Assembly (NCBI GenBank): GCA_043744175.1
Contig: JAYTVD010000219.1
Coordinates: 1-38,896, forward strand
Direction: 5' to 3'
From: JANMEX01 sp043744175
GTDB taxonomy: Bacteria > Pseudomonadota > Alphaproteobacteria > Rhizobiales > Rhizobiaceae
DNA length: 38,896 bases
Below are positions 1 to 9,227 of the stretch, piece by piece. How positions within the stretch are numbered: position 1 is the first letter of the stretch; every line of letters starts with the position of its first letter. The notes under the pieces were generated by a model, which was given only the letters and a program-made list of their open reading frames with translations, made no database searches and had not been told where the DNA came from. A program made the position numbers and the translations under genes.

Positions 1-393
1 ATTTTGGATTCCGGTTCCACTATTATCGCGAAGGATGTGACGTTTTACTTCCCCGACACTGCCAGCGAAATTCGCGCCAACGGCGCATTAACAGTCACAG
101 CAACCGCGCCATCTTCCGGCCCCTACAAGGGCGTGTTGATGTTTGAGAAGACCAGTGATGCCTCTAACAATAGCCAAAAGCGGCAATATGTCTTCAACGG
201 TTCCAACGGCGAGAAACTTGAAGGCGTTATCTACTTGCCGAATCGTGATGTTGTTTACAATTCCACCACCAATGTCAGCTCCAGCAAAATTAACATGGTT
301 GCCAACACGATGATCGTAAACAGCGCCAACTGGAGCTTTAAGCCCTACGATAGTGCGAGTAGCACGGGAAACATGGTTAGTCTGATAAAATAG
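1..393 (+). CDS. C-terminal part of a TadG-like (Flp pilus assembly) protein, cut by window start
   Basis: The reading frame is open from base 1 and ends at TAG 391-393, so only about 130 C-terminal residues are visible. They contain GVLMFEK, then KLEGVIYLPN, then a serine/asparagine-rich beta-type stretch ending in NMVSLIK. That layout resembles the C-terminal half of alphaproteobacterial TadG-like proteins, in which a 'GVL(I/M)F ... LEG.IY.P' segment is typical. The N-terminal membrane anchor that would confirm this is outside the window. The family assignment is recognition from memory, not a search. It stands upstream of psd in the same direction, 91 bp away, and there is no sign that the two are functionally linked. 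Confidence 0.55.
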   Translation: MLDSGSTIIAKDVTFYFPDTASEIRANGALTVTATAPSSGPYKGVLMFEKTSDASNNSQKRQYVFNGSNGEKLEGVIYLPNRDVVYNSTTNVSSSKINMVANTMIVNSANWSFKPYDSASSTGNMVSLIK

Positions 394-429
394 GCGTCAA
401 CACTTTTCCGCAAACCTGCAAGGCCTCAA

Positions 430-458
430 TTGCCTCTCAGATGCAGATGCTCTATTCA
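430..458 (+). promoter_or_regulatory. Weak candidate promoter for psd-pssA
   Basis: TTGCCT (430-435) and TATTCA (453-458) are separated by 17 bp and lie 26 bp upstream of the psd ATG. The -35 is fair and the -10 poor. The intergenic gap is only 91 bp, so read-through from the upstream gene is also possible. Confidence 0.22.
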
Positions 459-484
459 GAGCTTCCATTGAGAGACAATATTCC

Positions 485-1183
485 ATGAGCGTTGTAGATT
501 CGATTAGAAAAGCGATGGTTCCCATTCACCGCGAGGGCTGGCCATTTATCGGTGCGTTTGCCGCCGTCACGTTTTTCCTGAGCTTTTTTTCTACCACCTT
601 GTTTTGGCTGGGCCTTATCCTCACCGCATGGTGCACCTATTTCTACCGCGACCCTAAGCGCATCACCCGCACGGATGACCGTCTTGTTATCTCGCCTGCC
701 GATGGCATCGTGTCTGCCGTTGGCCCTGCCTATCCACCAAAGGAACTAGGATTGGGCGACAGCGAGATGCTGCGCATTTCAGTGTTCATGAATGTCTTTT
801 CTGTCCACATCAACCGCGCGCCCGTGCGCGGCAAAATCGAGCAGATTGCTTATAAGCCTGGCAAATTCCTGAGCGCCGATTTGGATAAAGCCAGCTCCGA
901 AAACGAGCGCAACGGCCTGCGCATCCTGTCTCCAAACGGCATGGTTGGCGTGGTGCAAATCGCCGGTCTTATCGCGCGGCGCATCGTGTGTTGGACGGAG
1001 GAGGGTGCTTCTATTGGCGCCGGTGAACGTTTCGGCCTCATTCGTTTTGGTTCCCGTGTTGATGTTTTCTTGCCAATCAAAACCAATGTGCGCGTCTCGC
1101 TCGGCCAAACAGCAGTGGCGGGCGAAACCATCATCGCTGAATTTGGCGGCGAGCCTTCGTTAGCTCTGGTGCGCAGCGCATGA
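485..1183 (+). CDS. psd: Phosphatidylserine decarboxylase proenzyme (short alpha-type)
   Basis: Converts phosphatidylserine to phosphatidylethanolamine at the inner membrane, the last step of PE synthesis. At 232 residues it is the short PSD form usual in alphaproteobacteria. A hydrophobic N-terminal segment (about residues 20-52) anchors it. Other landmarks are SPADG at 70-74 and SVHINR at 106-111. The self-cleavage site is the FGS at 188-190: the serine (Ser190) becomes the pyruvoyl group of the alpha subunit. Escherichia coli has LGST here. The ATG at 485 has GAGAGA a few bases upstream. The stop overlaps the pssA start by 4 bp (ATGA), so the two enzymes of PE synthesis are translationally coupled. 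Confidence 0.95.
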   Translation: MSVVDSIRKAMVPIHREGWPFIGAFAAVTFFLSFFSTTLFWLGLILTAWCTYFYRDPKRITRTDDRLVISPADGIVSAVGPAYPPKELGLGDSEMLRISVFMNVFSVHINRAPVRGKIEQIAYKPGKFLSADLDKASSENERNGLRILSPNGMVGVVQIAGLIARRIVCWTEEGASIGAGERFGLIRFGSRVDVFLPIKTNVRVSLGQTAVAGETIIAEFGGEPSLALVRSA

Positions 1184-2037
1184 GCGATGACCCGCAAGAT
1201 AACGCCATCCCTGCGTTCCACCCGCATGGCCCCGTGCCCAAAGGGCGGCGTATCGGCAATATCGAAGCAAAATTCATTCTACCCAATCTCATCACGGTCT
1301 TGGCAATTTGCGCGGGCCTTACAGGTATTCGCCTTGGCTACGAAGGCCGCACGGAAGAGGCCATCGGCCTCGTTCTGCTCGCCGCATTCTTGGATGGCAT
1401 TGATGGCCGCTTGGCGCGCGCCATGAAGGCGCAATCCAAATTCGGCGCACAGATGGATTCGCTGGCTGACGTCATCAACTTCGGCGCAGCTCCTGCGCTG
1501 GTGCTCTATGCCAGCATTTTGGATCAAGCGCGTTCCGTCGGCTGGATAGCGGCCATGGTCTATGTTATCGCCTGCTGCCTGCGCTTGGCGCGCTTCAACG
1601 TGATGGCCGATGACCCCAACCGTCCGGCGTGGATGTCAGACTTTTTCGTTGGCGTACCGGCGCCCTTTGGCGCGTTTTTGGTCATGCTGCCCGCCTATTT
1701 AGAATTCTTGGGCGTTCCAATCGGCAAGGGTTTCGCAATGGGCGCATCCATTTTCACCCTCGTTGTCGCCTTGTTGATGATTAGCCAATTGCCGGTATTT
1801 TCAGGCAAAACATCCTTCGCCCGTGTGCCGAGCGACTGGATAATGCCGGTGCTGCTTGGCGCGGCGATCTATGTGGCGTTGCTACTAACCTTTACATGGG
1901 AAATGTTGACACTTTCCGCAATCGCCTATTTCTGCTTCCTGCCGTTTGGCCCGAACGCCTTCAAAAAGCGTTTGGCAGCTGAGAACGCCGCGAAGGCGAT
2001 GATGCCGACCGTGGTTGAGAGCAATTCGTCCGAATAA
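1180..2037 (+). CDS. pssA: CDP-diacylglycerol--serine O-phosphatidyltransferase
   Basis: Makes phosphatidylserine from CDP-diacylglycerol and L-serine, feeding the decarboxylase encoded just upstream. The complete CDP-alcohol phosphatidyltransferase signature is present: D72, D75-G76, A79-R80, G89, D93 and D97, with spacing D-x2-DG-x2-AR-x8-G-x3-D-x3-D. The protein is 285 residues, strongly hydrophobic after residue 30, with several membrane spans. This is the membrane-embedded (type II) PssA rather than the PLD-like E. coli enzyme. Its start overlaps the psd stop by 4 bp. It is convergent with the SDR gene, separated by 40 bp in which I see no good terminator. Confidence 0.95.
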   Translation: MSDDPQDNAIPAFHPHGPVPKGRRIGNIEAKFILPNLITVLAICAGLTGIRLGYEGRTEEAIGLVLLAAFLDGIDGRLARAMKAQSKFGAQMDSLADVINFGAAPALVLYASILDQARSVGWIAAMVYVIACCLRLARFNVMADDPNRPAWMSDFFVGVPAPFGAFLVMLPAYLEFLGVPIGKGFAMGASIFTLVVALLMISQLPVFSGKTSFARVPSDWIMPVLLGAAIYVALLLTFTWEMLTLSAIAYFCFLPFGPNAFKKRLAAENAAKAMMPTVVESNSSE

Positions 2038-2077
2038 ATTACAATGAGTGCTTGTTATCTAGGGGATATCCGCAAGA

Positions 2078-2827
2078 TCACTCCGGCAGATGATAATCCA
2101 CAAACTTATTCAGGCGAACGGAAAATAGCTTGCCGGTTTCGGTTACATCCGGATAGGTCAACCGCACAATTTTTGCCGCAACCTCTGACGGATGCGGCAC
2201 AGTGAGAGGGTCTTCGCCCGGCACGGCTTGCGCGCGCATCGCGGTGCGTGTGGCACCCGGATCAACTGAGTTCACCCGCAGCGGCATGTTCTTGGTTTCG
2301 TCCGCCCACGAACGTGCCATCACTTCAACAGCAGCTTTTGACGCCGCATACGGCCCCCAAAACGCCCGTGCCGAACGTGCAACGCTGGAAGACAAAACCA
2401 GCGCCCGTCCGGCATCCGAAAGTCGCAGCAGCGGGTCAACAGAGCGTATCAGCCGCCACGTACTCGTCACGTTCAGCGTCATCAAGCGGTCAAATACCTT
2501 GGCCTCAACATGGCCGATAGGCGAAATAGTTCCGAGCATAGCCGCATTGGCAACCAGAATATCCAGCTTGCCCCAGCGCTCATAAATCGCGCCGCCGAGC
2601 CGGTCGATGCCCGCCATGTCGGATAGATCAAGCGGCACAAGCGTCGCCTCGCTGCCAGCTGCGCGGATGTCATCGTCAAGATCATCCAGCCCGCCTTGCG
2701 TGCGTGCAACGGCGATAACATGTGCGCCCGCGGCGCTGAGGGACTTGGCCGTATGATAGCCGATACCGCGCGATGCGCCGGTAATCAGCGCCACACGGCC
2801 TGCTAATGGTTTGCTCGCATCTGTCAT
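2078..2827 (-). CDS. SDR-family NAD(P)-dependent oxidoreductase
   Basis: Short-chain dehydrogenase/reductase, 249 residues. The cofactor-binding TGASRGIG lies at 16-23 and the NAA at 94-96. The catalytic triad is Ser147, Tyr160 and Lys164 (YAASK). The substrate is not evident. The frame is open a further 21 codons upstream into purF, but the ATG at 2827 is chosen because the family starts shortly before the glycine-rich motif and because it begins 4 bp after the purF stop. The Shine-Dalgarno sequence is poor, so translation probably depends on coupling to purF. It is the last gene of the dnaB-alr-radA-cvpA-purF run. Confidence 0.88.
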   Translation of the reverse strand: MTDASKPLAGRVALITGASRGIGYHTAKSLSAAGAHVIAVARTQGGLDDLDDDIRAAGSEATLVPLDLSDMAGIDRLGGAIYERWGKLDILVANAAMLGTISPIGHVEAKVFDRLMTLNVTSTWRLIRSVDPLLRLSDAGRALVLSSSVARSARAFWGPYAASKAAVEVMARSWADETKNMPLRVNSVDPGATRTAMRAQAVPGEDPLTVPHPSEVAAKIVRLTYPDVTETGKLFSVRLNKFVDYHLPE

Positions 2828-2831
2828 AAAA

Positions 2832-4307
2832 TCAGCCGTGGTTTGCCAGCATGTTGAGCGAGCGCACTTTGTCTGTGCCATCACGGTCAATCAGGCGGGT
2901 AGGGTAGTCGCCCGTAAAACAAGCATCGCAGAACTGCGGCGCAGCATTGTCACGGCCTGGTTCGAACACCGCACGGTAAAGACCATCAATGGAGAGGAAA
3001 CCCAGCGAATCCACGCGGATAAAATCCGCCATTTCCTGAATGCTCATGCGTGAGGCCAGCAGCTTGCTCTTCTCCGGCGTATCAACACCGTAATAACACG
3101 ATGAAATGGTCGGCGGCGATGCGATGCGCATATGCACCTCTGCCGCGCCCGCATCGCGCACCATCTGCACGATCTTCTGGCTCGTCGTACCGCGCACAAT
3201 GCTATCGTCAACCAGAACAACCCGCTTGCCCTCAAGCATACGCTGGTTGGCATTGTGTTTGAGCTTCACGCCCATATGGCGGATAGAATCCGAAGGCGAA
3301 ATAAACGTGCGACCCACATAGTGATTGCGGATAATACCAAGCTCAAACGGCAGGTTCGACGCTTGGCTATAACCAATCGCCGCAGGCGTACCAGAGTCTG
3401 GAACGGGAACCACAAGATCGGCAATAACCGGGCTTTCTTTCGCTAGCTCAATGCCGATACGCTTGCGCGCCTCATAGACATTTCGCCCGTCAATGACCGA
3501 GTCAGGCCGCGCAAAATATACATATTCAAATATACAGAAACGCGGCTTTTGCTGCTCAAACGGGAAAATGCTTTCAATGCCATCGTCGGTGATAACCACC
3601 ACTTCGCCTGGCTTCACATCGCGCACAAACCGCGCACCTATAATATCCAAGGCGCAAGTCTCAGACGCCAAAATCCATGCACCATCCAGATCACCCAGTA
3701 CCAGCGGGCGAATGCCCAGCGGATCACGGCAGCCCACCATCTTCTTGTTGGAAAGCGCAATCAGCGAATAAGCCCCCTCAATCTGGCGAATGGCGCTGAT
3801 AAAGCGCGCAATGAAATCACGCTCTGTGCTCATCGCCACAAGATGCAAAATGGTTTCCGTGTCAGAGGTCGAGGAGAAAATCGCGCCGCGCTTTTGCAGT
3901 TCGCGCTGCACGGTCATTGCGTTGGTAAAATTGCCATTGTGTGCAATAGCAAAGCCGCCATCGGCAAGTTCGGCAAATAGTGGCTGCACGTTACGCAGAC
4001 CAGCGCCGCCCGTTGTGGCATAACGCGCATGACCAATGGCGCGGTTGCCCGATAGGCGATCCATAACAGATTTCTTGGTAAAGTTATCGCCAATCAGCCC
4101 GACATGACGTTCCACGAAAAACTGTGAGCCATCATAAGAAACAATGCCCGCTGCCTCTTGGCCGCGATGTTGCAGGGCATGAAGACCCAGCGCCGTTATC
4201 GTCGCAGCATCCTGCCGCCCGTAAATTCCAAACACACCGCATTCGTCGTGAAAATGATCGTCTTCTTCATCGAGAAATGAATCATCATGCGCGGTCTGCA
4301 GGGTCAT
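2832..4307 (-). CDS. purF: Amidophosphoribosyltransferase (glutamine PRPP amidotransferase)
   Basis: Catalyses the first committed step of purine synthesis: PRPP plus glutamine to 5-phosphoribosylamine. The 491-residue protein has an N-terminal propeptide of 22 residues. Cys23 (DECGVFGIYG) would become the Ntn-hydrolase nucleophile after cleavage. The PRPP-binding loop VVLVDDSIVRGTTS is at 363-376. Cys258, Cys404, Cys460 and Cys463 match the four cluster ligands of the Bacillus subtilis-type enzyme, so this is the Fe-S and propeptide form, not the E. coli form. The ATG at 4307 follows AAGGATGG. It lies 51 bp downstream of cvpA. Confidence 0.97.
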   Translation of the reverse strand: MTLQTAHDDSFLDEEDDHFHDECGVFGIYGRQDAATITALGLHALQHRGQEAAGIVSYDGSQFFVERHVGLIGDNFTKKSVMDRLSGNRAIGHARYATTGGAGLRNVQPLFAELADGGFAIAHNGNFTNAMTVQRELQKRGAIFSSTSDTETILHLVAMSTERDFIARFISAIRQIEGAYSLIALSNKKMVGCRDPLGIRPLVLGDLDGAWILASETCALDIIGARFVRDVKPGEVVVITDDGIESIFPFEQQKPRFCIFEYVYFARPDSVIDGRNVYEARKRIGIELAKESPVIADLVVPVPDSGTPAAIGYSQASNLPFELGIIRNHYVGRTFISPSDSIRHMGVKLKHNANQRMLEGKRVVLVDDSIVRGTTSQKIVQMVRDAGAAEVHMRIASPPTISSCYYGVDTPEKSKLLASRMSIQEMADFIRVDSLGFLSIDGLYRAVFEPGRDNAAPQFCDACFTGDYPTRLIDRDGTDKVRSLNMLANHG

Positions 4308-4358
4308 GCAACCATCCTTATTCGAGTGCGGGCAGGGAGGCGCCCTTGGATAAATGTC

Positions 4359-4973
4359 TTAGCCGTTTGTGGCGGGCTTTGCTGGTTCGCCATCCGCCGG
4401 AGCCGCATCGCCCGCGGGCGCGTCTGCAGCAGGGGCATCGCCCGCCGGTGCGGCGTCAGTGGCAGCCGGTTTGATCTTTTTCATAATAAGCGCTTCTGGG
4501 TCTTCAGGCAACAAGTTCACAAGCTGCTGACCGAGCGAATCCAACAATGGCTTGGATTTAGCGTTCGCTACCCAGCTAGGCTGATTGGCCTGAACGAGCC
4601 AGTTAAAGAACAACATCGCCACAACAACCAGCAGCAAACCACGTGCCGCGCCGAACACAAAGCCAAGCGTCCGGTCCAATGCACCCACGCGGCTATCAAT
4701 GATGAAATCCGCAATTTTCATGGTGATAATCGTCACCACGATAAGCGTAATCAGGAAAATAGCGCCCGCCGCGCCTGCCTGCGCCAGCAAATCATTGCTC
4801 ACATAGGGGCGCACCATCGGTGCAAACTTTTTGTAAAACAGAAACGCAGCAGCGCCTGCCGCCGCCCACGATGCCACCGAAAGCACTTCGCGCGAGAAGC
4901 CGCGCACCATGGCCAAAATGCCGGATACCAGCGTGATACCCAATAAAATTCCGTCAAGCATTGTAATCGGCAT
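4359..4973 (-). CDS. cvpA: CvpA family inner-membrane protein
   Basis: A 204-residue protein with about four membrane spans in the first 130 residues (around 5-25, 34-52, 65-88 and 103-125), the CvpA (colicin V production) architecture. It neighbours purF as in many proteobacteria. The family's role is unsettled; envelope homeostasis has been proposed. The last ~35 residues are a low-complexity Ala/Pro/Asp/Gly tail built from variations of DAPAGDA, predicted disordered and cytosolic. The ATG at 4973 is used; a second ATG four codons later is also possible. The gap to radA is about 60 bp. Confidence 0.88.
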   Translation of the reverse strand: MPITMLDGILLGITLVSGILAMVRGFSREVLSVASWAAAGAAAFLFYKKFAPMVRPYVSNDLLAQAGAAGAIFLITLIVVTIITMKIADFIIDSRVGALDRTLGFVFGAARGLLLVVVAMLFFNWLVQANQPSWVANAKSKPLLDSLGQQLVNLLPEDPEALIMKKIKPAATDAAPAGDAPAADAPAGDAAPADGEPAKPATNG

Positions 4974-5034
4974 CTTCGGACGCGCCCCGTTATCTTTTTT
5001 GTCTTACGCCCAACAGTCCGGCGCCAAAATTCTC

Positions 5035-6450
5035 TTAGCTGTCTTTTGTCTCATTTGCCCGCTTTGTTTTCAGCGAACTCGCGATTTTCACAACCAATTC
5101 AGGCAGCGAGGGCAGTTCTTCAACGCTCACGCCGCGATCTTTAGGTAATTCGCCGCCGCCTGCCGGAATAACCGCTTTACGGAAGCCCAACTTTTCGGCT
5201 TCTTTGAGGCGCTGCACCGCGTGGGCAACGGGGCGAATTGACCCCGATAAACTTATTTCGCCGAAATAAACGCAATCTGCCGGAAGAGCAAGTCCGGCCA
5301 GCGATGATACCAGCGCTGCCGCCACCGCAAGGTCCGCCGCCGGTTCAGAAATTTTGTAACCGCCCGCGACATTCAAATACACATCGTGCATTCCGAACTT
5401 AACACCGCAGTGCGATTCCAGCACAGCCAGCACCATGGCAAGGCGCGACGAATCCCATCCAACAACAGCCCTTCGCGGTGTGCCCAATGTCGATGGCGCT
5501 GCCAGCGCTTGAATTTCCACCAACACAGGCCGCGTGCCCTCCATGCCTGCAAATACGGCGGCTCCAGGTGCGGCTGCATTGCGTTCGCCCAGGAACAACT
5601 CAGATGGATTGGCAACTTCGCGCAAACCCTTGTCGGACATTTCAAAAACGCCGATTTCGTCTGTCGCGCCAAAGCGGTTTTTCACCGCGCGCAAAATGCG
5701 GAAGTGATGCCCGCCTTCGCCCTCAAAATAAATAACAGCATCGACCATGTGCTCCACCACGCGCGGCCCCGCCAGTTGCCCGTCCTTGGTCACATGGCCA
5801 ACAAGAACCACCGCAGCACCGGTTTGCTTGGCATAGCGTATCATCGCCTGCGCAGACGCCCGCACTTGGCTAACACCGCCGGGAGCGGCCTCCACCAGTT
5901 CGGTCCACAGCGTTTGAATGGAATCAATAATCACCAAGTCCGGCCGTTTTCCATCGCTCAAGGTAGCCAAAATATCTTCGACATTGGTTTCCGCCGCCAG
6001 CGCCACGGGCGCTTCCGCCGCACCAAGACGCTGCGCACGCAGCCGTATTTGCGCCACCGCCTCTTCGCCGGAAACATAAACAACATTATGCCCCCGTCCC
6101 GCCAGAGCGGCTGCCGCCTGCATCAGCAGCGTGGATTTTCCAATGCCCGGATCGCCGCCAATTAGCACCGCCGACCCGCGCACAAACCCACCGCCCGTAA
6201 CGCGGTCCAGCTCCGCAATCCCGCTTTGAATGCGCGGCGCGTCTTCGCTCTCGCCGGATAAAGTCGTCAGCGCCACCACGCGCCCCTTGCGCACAGCGCG
6301 CAAATTAGAAGGTCCGCCACCAATCCCCGCGGTCGGGCTTTCTTCAATAATTGTATTCCACTCGCCGCAACTGTCGCACTTGCCCGACCAACGGTTATGC
6401 ACCGCCCCGCAGGATTGGCAGATGAAGGTGAGACGGGACGCTTTAGCCAT
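5035..6450 (-). CDS. radA: DNA repair protein RadA (branch-migration ATPase)
   Basis: RecA-like ATPase that helps process recombination intermediates. Of its 471 residues, the N-terminal zinc finger is Cys11-x2-Cys14 ... Cys25-x2-Cys28. The Walker A is GDPGIGKST at 99-107. The RadA-specific KNRFG motif is at 257-261. The C-terminal third resembles the Lon protease-like domain of the family. The ATG at 6450 lies inside the 3' end of alr (8-bp overlap), so the genes are probably coupled. Confidence 0.97.
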   Translation of the reverse strand: MAKASRLTFICQSCGAVHNRWSGKCDSCGEWNTIIEESPTAGIGGGPSNLRAVRKGRVVALTTLSGESEDAPRIQSGIAELDRVTGGGFVRGSAVLIGGDPGIGKSTLLMQAAAALAGRGHNVVYVSGEEAVAQIRLRAQRLGAAEAPVALAAETNVEDILATLSDGKRPDLVIIDSIQTLWTELVEAAPGGVSQVRASAQAMIRYAKQTGAAVVLVGHVTKDGQLAGPRVVEHMVDAVIYFEGEGGHHFRILRAVKNRFGATDEIGVFEMSDKGLREVANPSELFLGERNAAAPGAAVFAGMEGTRPVLVEIQALAAPSTLGTPRRAVVGWDSSRLAMVLAVLESHCGVKFGMHDVYLNVAGGYKISEPAADLAVAAALVSSLAGLALPADCVYFGEISLSGSIRPVAHAVQRLKEAEKLGFRKAVIPAGGGELPKDRGVSVEELPSLPELVVKIASSLKTKRANETKDS

Positions 6451-7651
6451 TGAGAATTATCCGTTCATAACGTCGCCCGAGACTTGTCAGCAATTCATAG
6501 CCAATCGTGCCGCCCGCGCGAGCCACATCGTCAAGCGTAATATTCTGGCCGAACAGCTCAACCCACTGCGCCTCATCCAACTGCGCGTCCGGCACTTCCG
6601 TGACATCAAACATGGTGAAGTCCATCGTCACGCGGCCCAAAATAGGCACGTGCCGACCGCAAACGAAGCCCGCACGACTTCCGTGCTCATTCCGCACCGA
6701 ATCCGCATTGGTTCCGTACTGACTTCGGGCGAGTGGCGTATCGTTTCCGGGCGCATTCTGGCCGGTTTTCAGGCCGATAGACCGATGGTATCCATCAGCA
6801 TATCCAACAGCACAAACGGCGATTTTCGTATCGCGTTTTAGCGTCTCGGTTGCGCCATAACTCACCGTTTCGCCCGCCTTCGCATAGCGAATTTGGATAA
6901 TACGCGCCTCGGCTTTCACCACGGGTTTCATTGGATTTGGCACGTCATTCAATGCCTCGCCGCCGTAAAGCGCGATGCCGGGGCGGGTGATATCCCCACC
7001 ATAACTGCCTCCGGAAAGCAGTGCCGCAGAGTTGGCATAGCTTGATTCAATGTTGGAGAAGAGCGACCTAAGTTCTTGAAATTGCGCGATTTGTTTTGAA
7101 TTTAGTGGATGGTCTGGCTCGTCCGCACAGGCCGGATGCGTCATGATATGGCAGAGCCCCGACGCCTTCAAAACATCGCTGTGCATACCCACCAGACGTG
7201 CCTCACTCATGGTCAGCCCGCTGCGGTTCATGCCGGTATCGACATGTAGTCCGTAGGCTTGGGGTGCACCCGTCTTGCGAATATGTTGACCCCAGCGGTC
7301 CAACTGTTCGGCAGAACAAATCAAAGGCAACAATTTATGATCTGAAAGTATGGTTTCAGTGCCCTTCGGAGCCCCATAAATCACGAAAATACGGGCATTC
7401 GGTGCTAGTTTTCGCACCTCGATACCCTCATCAATCTGCGCCACATAGAAGGTTTTAACCCCCGCCGCCACAAGCGCTGGCACTATATATTGTACCCCCA
7501 AACCATAAGCATCAGCCTTTACAACCGCTGCTGTTTCCGCTGCACCAGAATGCGTTTGCAATAGCCTATAGTTGGATTTCAACGCCCCAAGATCAAGGGC
7601 AATCCGCCCGCCGGAGGTCAGCGAGCCATGTACATCACTACCAATAGTCAC
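6443..7651 (-). CDS. alr: Alanine racemase
   Basis: PLP enzyme interconverting L- and D-alanine, supplying D-Ala for peptidoglycan. The PLP lysine is Lys45 in VVKADAYGLG, and the opposing catalytic base is Tyr265 in SYGATE. The start is GTG at 7651, whose G is the last base of the dnaB TAG stop (TAGTG), which implies translational coupling. At 402 residues the protein is slightly long. The excess lies between GYADGYHRS and AGFVCGRHVP (about residues 292-326), a region that from memory is shorter in relatives. The framework on both sides is intact. Confidence 0.95.
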   Translation of the reverse strand: MTIGSDVHGSLTSGGRIALDLGALKSNYRLLQTHSGAAETAAVVKADAYGLGVQYIVPALVAAGVKTFYVAQIDEGIEVRKLAPNARIFVIYGAPKGTETILSDHKLLPLICSAEQLDRWGQHIRKTGAPQAYGLHVDTGMNRSGLTMSEARLVGMHSDVLKASGLCHIMTHPACADEPDHPLNSKQIAQFQELRSLFSNIESSYANSAALLSGGSYGGDITRPGIALYGGEALNDVPNPMKPVVKAEARIIQIRYAKAGETVSYGATETLKRDTKIAVCAVGYADGYHRSIGLKTGQNAPGNDTPLARSQYGTNADSVRNEHGSRAGFVCGRHVPILGRVTMDFTMFDVTEVPDAQLDEAQWVELFGQNITLDDVARAGGTIGYELLTSLGRRYERIILNG

Positions 7652-9141
7652 TATTCCAACCGCTCCGGCATGTATTGATCTTCAGCCAAGTCAGTAAAGC
7701 GGGTGTATTCCGCTTGGAACGCAAGTTGAGCCGTACCGGTCGGGCCATGACGTTGCTTGGCGATAATCACTTCGGCCTTGCCACGAACCATATTCAAGTC
7801 AGATTCCCACTTGAAATACTCTTCTGTGCCGGGTTTTGGCTCCTTGTTTTTCAAGTAATACTCTTCGCGATACACAAACAGCACTACGTCCGCGTCTTGC
7901 TCAATAGAGCCGGATTCACGCAAATCTGACAGCTGTGGCCGCTTGTCATCACGGCTTTCAACCGCACGGGAAAGCTGCGAAAGCGCGATAATCGGAACGT
8001 TCAATTCCTTGCCCAAAGCTTTCAAACCCGTAGTGATTTCAGTGACTTCCTGCACACGGTTATCGGATTTCTTGGACGAACCCTGCATCAGCTGAATATA
8101 GTCGATGACCAGTACGTCAAGCCCGCGCTGCCGCTTCAAACGCCGTGCTCTGGCTGCCAATTGGGCGATTGAAATACCACCCGTCTGGTCAATAAAAAGT
8201 GGAATTTTCTGCATCATTTGGGCACAAGCCACCAGCTTCCCAAAGTCAGCCTCATTGATTTCGCCGCGCCGGATTTTCGAGGATGAAATCTCTGTTTGCT
8301 CGGAAATAATGCGGGTTGCGAGCTGTTCTGACGACATTTCCAGAGAAAAGAAGCCCACAACGCCACCATTTGCCGCTTTCATCGAGCCATCGGCCTGTTG
8401 GGCAGGCTCGTAGCAGGAGGCTATATTGAAGGCGATATTGGTCGCCAGCGACGTTTTACCCATACCGGGACGTCCCGCCAGCACGATCAAATCTGAGGAT
8501 TGCAAACCACCCATCATGGCGTCCAAACGCTGGATACCAGACGATACGCCGGACAAATGCCCGTCGCGCATAAAGGCCGCATTGGCCATGTCCACGGCGT
8601 TTTTCACCGCATCATTAAAGCTCTGAAACCCGCCGTCATAACGGCCCGTTTCAGCCAGTTCAAACAGCCTACGCTCTGCATCCTCAATCTGGCTGCGCGG
8701 GATCATATCCACCGGCGCATCATAGGCGATATTGACCATATCTTCGCCAATAGTGATCAAAGCGCGGCGGATCGCCAAATCGTGAATGGCATGGCCATAA
8801 TCTTCGGCATTGATAACATTCACCGCCTCGGCGGCCAGCCGCGCCAAATATTGCGCCACTGTCATGTCGCCAACACGGTCTTCCGCGGGCAAAAAGTTTT
8901 TCAGCGTCACCGGATTGGCGTGTTTATTAAGCCGGATGAATTCGCCGATTACCTCATAGATTTTACGGTGCAGAGGTTCATGAAAATGCTGCGCTTTGAG
9001 GAAGTCAGACACGCGATAGTAGGCATCGTTATTGACCAGAATAGCACCCATAAGTGCTTGTTCCGCCTCAACATTATGCGGCGCACTGCGATAGAGCGGA
9101 TCGGCAATATTATTATGTAATTTTACGACCGCATCAGCCAT
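7651..9141 (-). CDS. dnaB: Replicative DNA helicase DnaB
   Basis: Hexameric 5'-3' helicase of the replication fork. Of its 496 residues, the N-terminal DnaG-interacting helical domain spans about 20-125, followed by a linker and a RecA-like motor with Walker A GRPGMGKT at 223-230. The Walker B-like segment VLVIDYIQLMQ and the SQLSR and R-finger region with DLRESGSIEQDADVV follow. No intein is present. It is first in the dnaB-alr-radA-cvpA-purF-SDR run. The rplI operon ends in a terminator about 105 bp upstream, so dnaB should have its own promoter there. A perfect DnaA box also lies in that gap. Confidence 0.97.
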   Translation of the reverse strand: MADAVVKLHNNIADPLYRSAPHNVEAEQALMGAILVNNDAYYRVSDFLKAQHFHEPLHRKIYEVIGEFIRLNKHANPVTLKNFLPAEDRVGDMTVAQYLARLAAEAVNVINAEDYGHAIHDLAIRRALITIGEDMVNIAYDAPVDMIPRSQIEDAERRLFELAETGRYDGGFQSFNDAVKNAVDMANAAFMRDGHLSGVSSGIQRLDAMMGGLQSSDLIVLAGRPGMGKTSLATNIAFNIASCYEPAQQADGSMKAANGGVVGFFSLEMSSEQLATRIISEQTEISSSKIRRGEINEADFGKLVACAQMMQKIPLFIDQTGGISIAQLAARARRLKRQRGLDVLVIDYIQLMQGSSKKSDNRVQEVTEITTGLKALGKELNVPIIALSQLSRAVESRDDKRPQLSDLRESGSIEQDADVVLFVYREEYYLKNKEPKPGTEEYFKWESDLNMVRGKAEVIIAKQRHGPTGTAQLAFQAEYTRFTDLAEDQYMPERLE

Positions 9142-9227
9142 GGGGCAATTTTCTCTATGAAACTATTTGTGGTTCTATGTGTCACGAATCTGCGCTGTGA
9201 AGCGAACGTTCAACCAGTCTATCACCG

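Noticed and set aside
5386..6165. Long open frame (about 260 codons) on the plus strand within radA
   Set aside because: It is antisense to a well-conserved radA. The translated product is Arg/His/Gln-rich without any recognisable motif, typical of a shadow frame.
8500..9120. Open frame of about 200 codons on the plus strand within dnaB
   Set aside because: It is antisense to the conserved DnaB N-terminal region and the product resembles nothing known.
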